Shown here: piece by piece, positions 32,825 to 35,530 of the stretch
Layout of the letters: each line of letters begins with the position of its first letter
Numbering within the stretch: the stretch's first letter is position 1
Source of the DNA: Deltaproteobacteria bacterium
GTDB taxonomy: Bacteria; Bdellovibrionota_C; UBA2361; OMII01
Length of the DNA: 35,530 bases
Assembly: GCA_947467385.1 (NCBI GenBank)
Contig: CANIHJ010000014.1
Span: 1 to 35,530 of the forward strand
Direction of reading: 5' to 3'
The notes under the pieces: generated by a model
What the model was told of the DNA's origin: nothing
Databases searched by the model: none
What the model saw: only the letters and a program-made list of their open reading frames with translations
Translations under genes and position numbers: made by a program

Positions 32825-35530
32825 CTAGAAGAGACCCTGAAGGCTCTCAAGGGAGCTTGGGCCCACCTTGTAGCTCTCCTGAGGCTTCTTGGCCTCAAGC
32901 TCCTCGCCCTCTACACGGACCTGGCGGGTGGCGTAAGCCGCCACACCTGAACCGGCCGGGATAAGGCGTCCCATGATGACGTTCTCCTTCAGGCCGCGAA
33001 GGTGATCCACCTTCCCGGACACCGCCGCCTCAGTGAGAACCTTGGTAGTCTCCTGGAAGGAAGCAGCCGAGATGAAGGACTCCGTCGAGAGCGCCGCCTT
33101 GGTGATTCCAAGGAGAAGAGGCTCGTAGTTAGCCGGCTTGCCACCGTTTGCAACGACCTTCTGGTTCTCATCCATAACACGGAAGCGCTCGACATTGTCG
33201 CCAACGAGGAAGTTGCTGTCCCCAAACTCGCTAATCTTAACGCGCTTGAGCATCTGGCGAACGATTACCTCGATGTGTTTGTCGTTAATGCGCACGCCCT
33301 GGAGACGGTAGATCTCCTGCACCTCGTTTACGAGGTAGCCGGCAAGCGCCTTCACTCCCTCGATTCGCAAGATGTCGTGGGGATTAACCGAGCCATCGGT
33401 GAGAACCTCACCTGCCTTGACGCGGTCACCCTTTTGGACCGAGATGTGCTTCGTCTTGGCAACGAGGTACTCACGCGGCTCGCCGATGTCCGGCGTAACG
33501 ATGATCTTGCGCTTACCGCGGGAATCCTCTCCGAAATCAACGATGCCATCGACATCGCTAACAACTGCTGGATCCTTCGGCTTGCGCGCCTCAAGAAGCT
33601 CAACAACCCGCGGAAGACCGCCGGTGATATCCTTGGTCTTCGTCGTTGCGCGCTCTCTCTTGGCGATGACGTCACCGGCATCGATGTCCGAGTTATGCTC
33701 GACGACCAGGCGCACGCCAACCGGGAGGTTGTACACGCGAGTGTCGCCGCTCTCACCGTGGATAACGATGCGTGGACGGAGGTCGCTGCTCTTATCCTTC
33801 GCCTGAATGATTTCGCGCTCCACGAATCCGGTGCGCTCGTCTGTGCGCTCCTCCATCGTGTACTCGCTCACATCAACCCACTCAACGCGGCCTGCAAGCT
33901 CGCTCAAGATAGGAATAGTGAACGGATCCCACTCTGCGATAAGCGCCCCTGCCTTGACCTCTTGGCCGCCCTCAACACGGAGACGGGCTCCGTACACGAG
34001 AGGATGGCGCTCGCGCTCACGGCCATCAGCCTTATCAACGACAAGAACGTCGCTCTTGCGGCTCATCACTACGGACGTGCCATCACGACGTCGCGCAACA
34101 CGCACGCCCTCGAGCTGAATCTGTCCGCCATAGCGCGACTCAAGCGAGGTCGACTCTGCACGACCAAGCGCCGCTCCTCCGATGTGGAACGTTCTCATGG
34201 TGAGCTGGGTTCCCGGCTCTCCGATCGACTGGGCGGCAATTACTCCGACCGCCTCTCCGATGTTCACAAGATGCCCTCGGGCGAGGTCACGGCCGTAGCA
34301 CAGCGCGCAAACGCCTCGCTGCGCCTCACAGGTGAGCACTGAGCGAATGAAGACCGTATCAAGTCCTGCTGCCGTAATCTTGGCGGCAAGATCCTCATCG
34401 ATCTGCTGGTTGCGCTCAACGAGCACCTCGTTAGTGATCGGGTCACGAACGTCCTCTGCGGCAACGCGGCCGAGGATGCGGTTAGCGAGCGACTCGATCT
34501 CCTCGCCGCCCTCCACGAGCGCCGAGACGTCGAGAGCCTCTGCCGTTCCGCAATCAATCTCCGATACGATACTGTCCTGCGCCACGTCCACGAGCTTGCG
34601 GGTCAGGTAACCCGACGACGCGGTCTTCAGCGCGGTGTCGGCAAGACCCTTGCGGGCACCGTGCGTCGACACGAAGTACTGCAATACCGTGAGGCCTTCA
34701 CGGAGGTTAGCCTTAATCGGCTGCTCAATGATGGAGCCGTCCGGCTTCGCCATGAGTCCTCGCATTCCGCCGAGCTGGCGTATCTGCTGGCTCGATCCGC
34801 GAGCACCTGAGTCAGCCATGATGAAGATCGGATTGAACGACGGCCCGCGCTTAGTCTCGCCAGACTCGCTCTTATACTCGGCCGACGAGATCGTCTCCAT
34901 CATGTCCTCGGCGATGCGATCGCCGACGTCTGACCAGATATCGATAACCTTATTGTAGCGCTCACCGGCCGTTACGAGACCTTCGCGGTACTGGCTGTCG
35001 ATCTCGGCAACCTTCTTGTCAGCGTCCCCAAGGAGCACCTTCTTGCCGTCCGGAATAACCATGTCCTGGACACCGATTGAGATGCCAGAAAGGGTTGCAA
35101 AGAAGTAGCCGTTATCCTTGAGCTTGTCGGCGAGAAGCACCGTCGCCTTGTTGCCGGCAACACGGAAGCACTCGTCGATCAGCTGCGAGATCTCCTTCTT
35201 CTTCATCACCTTGTTGAAGTTGGAGAATGGGAGCACTCGAGGACAGAGATGATAGAGCAGCACTCGACCAACGGTGGTCGCGTGGATCTCCCCATCGATC
35301 CTGCACCGCATCTTCGCCTGAAGGTGAGTCTCGCCTGACTGCCAAGCAAGCCATACCTCGTCGGTGTTCGAGTAAGCCTTATTCTCGCCAAGCGCGAAGG
35401 GCCGCTCACGAGTCATGTAGTAGAGGCCAAGAACGATGTCCTGCGACGGCACGATGATCGGCTTGCCGTTCGCCGGCGACAGGATGTTGTTCGTCGACAT
35501 CATTAAGACGCGCGACTCAACCTGCGCCTC
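32825..35530 (-). CDS. rpoC: DNA-directed RNA polymerase subunit beta', C-terminal part (5' end outside window)
   Basis: The frame is open to the right edge; the last 9 codons (EAQVESRVL) continue into [20 protein letters not shown], so rpoC is partial with about 900 of some 1,380 residues. It includes the bridge-helix/trigger-loop segment ([20 protein letters not shown]), the second zinc site ([18 protein letters not shown]), and [20 protein letters not shown] then RTFHIGG. The C-terminus has the conserved [15 protein letters not shown] and [18 protein letters not shown]. The active-site NADFDGD motif is beyond the window. The stop at 32825 precedes the strong terminator. The str operon, normally next, is 4.7 kb away. 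Confidence 0.97.
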   Translation of the reverse strand, partial: EAQVESRVLMMSTNNILSPANGKPIIVPSQDIVLGLYYMTRERPFALGENKAYSNTDEVWLAWQSGETHLQAKMRCRIDGEIHATTVGRVLLYHLCPRVLPFSNFNKVMKKKEISQLIDECFRVAGNKATVLLADKLKDNGYFFATLSGISIGVQDMVIPDGKKVLLGDADKKVAEIDSQYREGLVTAGERYNKVIDIWSDVGDRIAEDMMETISSAEYKSESGETKRGPSFNPIFIMADSGARGSSQQIRQLGGMRGLMAKPDGSIIEQPIKANLREGLTVLQYFVSTHGARKGLADTALKTASSGYLTRKLVDVAQDSIVSEIDCGTAEALDVSALVEGGEEIESLANRILGRVAAEDVRDPITNEVLVERNQQIDEDLAAKITAAGLDTVFIRSVLTCEAQRGVCALCYGRDLARGHLVNIGEAVGVIAAQSIGEPGTQLTMRTFHIGGAALGRAESTSLESRYGGQIQLEGVRVARRRDGTSVVMSRKSDVLVVDKADGRERERHPLVYGARLRVEGGQEVKAGALIAEWDPFTIPILSELAGRVEWVDVSEYTMEERTDERTGFVEREIIQAKDKSSDLRPRIVIHGESGDTRVYNLPVGVRLVVEHNSDIDAGDVIAKRERATTKTKDITGGLPRVVELLEARKPKDPAVVSDVDGIVDFGEDSRGKRKIIVTPDIGEPREYLVAKTKHISVQKGDRVKAGEVLTDGSVNPHDILRIEGVKALAGYLVNEVQEIYRLQGVRINDKHIEVIVRQMLKRVKISEFGDSNFLVGDNVERFRVMDENQKVVANGGKPANYEPLLLGITKAALSTESFISAASFQETTKVLTEAAVSGKVDHLRGLKENVIMGRLIPAGSGVAAYATRQVRVEGEELEAKKPQESYKVGPSSLESLQGLF

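Noticed and set aside
33002-34342. Plus-strand frame of 446 codons over rpoC
   Set aside because: rpoC is unmistakable on the minus strand; the opposite frame arises from its codon bias.

Overview
The window comes from a Gram-negative bacterium with a moderately GC-rich genome. The envelope genes (an LptE-type LPS-assembly lipoprotein, an LpoB-type activator and several lipoprotein or secretory signal peptides) point to an outer membrane. I cannot assign the phylum safely. EF-Tu has a non-standard switch I segment (KTVTI where most bacteria have RGITI) that I recall, unverified, from Planctomycetes/Lentisphaerae-like bacteria. S4 is the cysteine-containing form, and rpsN, map and infA are missing from their common places.

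Layout. Apart from the 3' end of rpsT (1-139) and one unusual gene (30689-32698), every gene is on the minus strand, so transcription runs right to left. From the right: the C-terminal two thirds of rpoC (32825-35530) ends at a very strong terminator. Then comes a 4.7 kb interruption with a divergent pair of unrecognised DNA-binding-type genes (28750-30489 minus and 30689-32698 plus). A 644-base leader follows, then the str/S10/spc block rpsL-rpsG-fusA-tuf-rpsJ-rplC-rplD-rplW-rplB-rpsS-rplV-rpsC-rplP-rpmC-rpsQ-rplN-rplX-rplE-rpsH-rplF-rplR-rpsE-rpmD-rplO. This ends in an intrinsic terminator. secY-adk follows as a separate unit, then a 320-base gap with a promoter candidate, then the alpha operon rpmJ-rpsM-rpsK-rpsD-rpoA-rplQ.

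Downstream of rplQ is an envelope/lipid group: fabI, a small helical protein, lptE and a DUF1653-GNAT fusion. After it comes a run of exported proteins (COG3014-like lipoprotein, PEGA-domain protein, CsgG-like protein, YcfL-like lipoprotein, LpoB-like lipoprotein) and a final unknown protein. These five exported proteins look like a co-transcribed outer-membrane/peptidoglycan module converging on rpsT.

The most novel part is the pair between rpoC and rpsL. The minus-strand protein has three roughly 97-residue helical repeats, two of them clearly ending in helix-turn-helix (HTH) segments. These are followed by a two-motif LAGLIDADG-like fold in which both catalytic acidic residues are missing, and a C-terminal HTH-like tail. 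Its divergent partner looks like a string of five to seven Cro/CI-like HTH units. The 199-base gap between them holds two GGTG-N-CACC inverted repeats 41 bp apart, a plausible operator. My inference is a domesticated homing-endonuclease-derived regulator with a multi-HTH partner, placed at the junction of the RNA polymerase and ribosome operons. No function has been shown.
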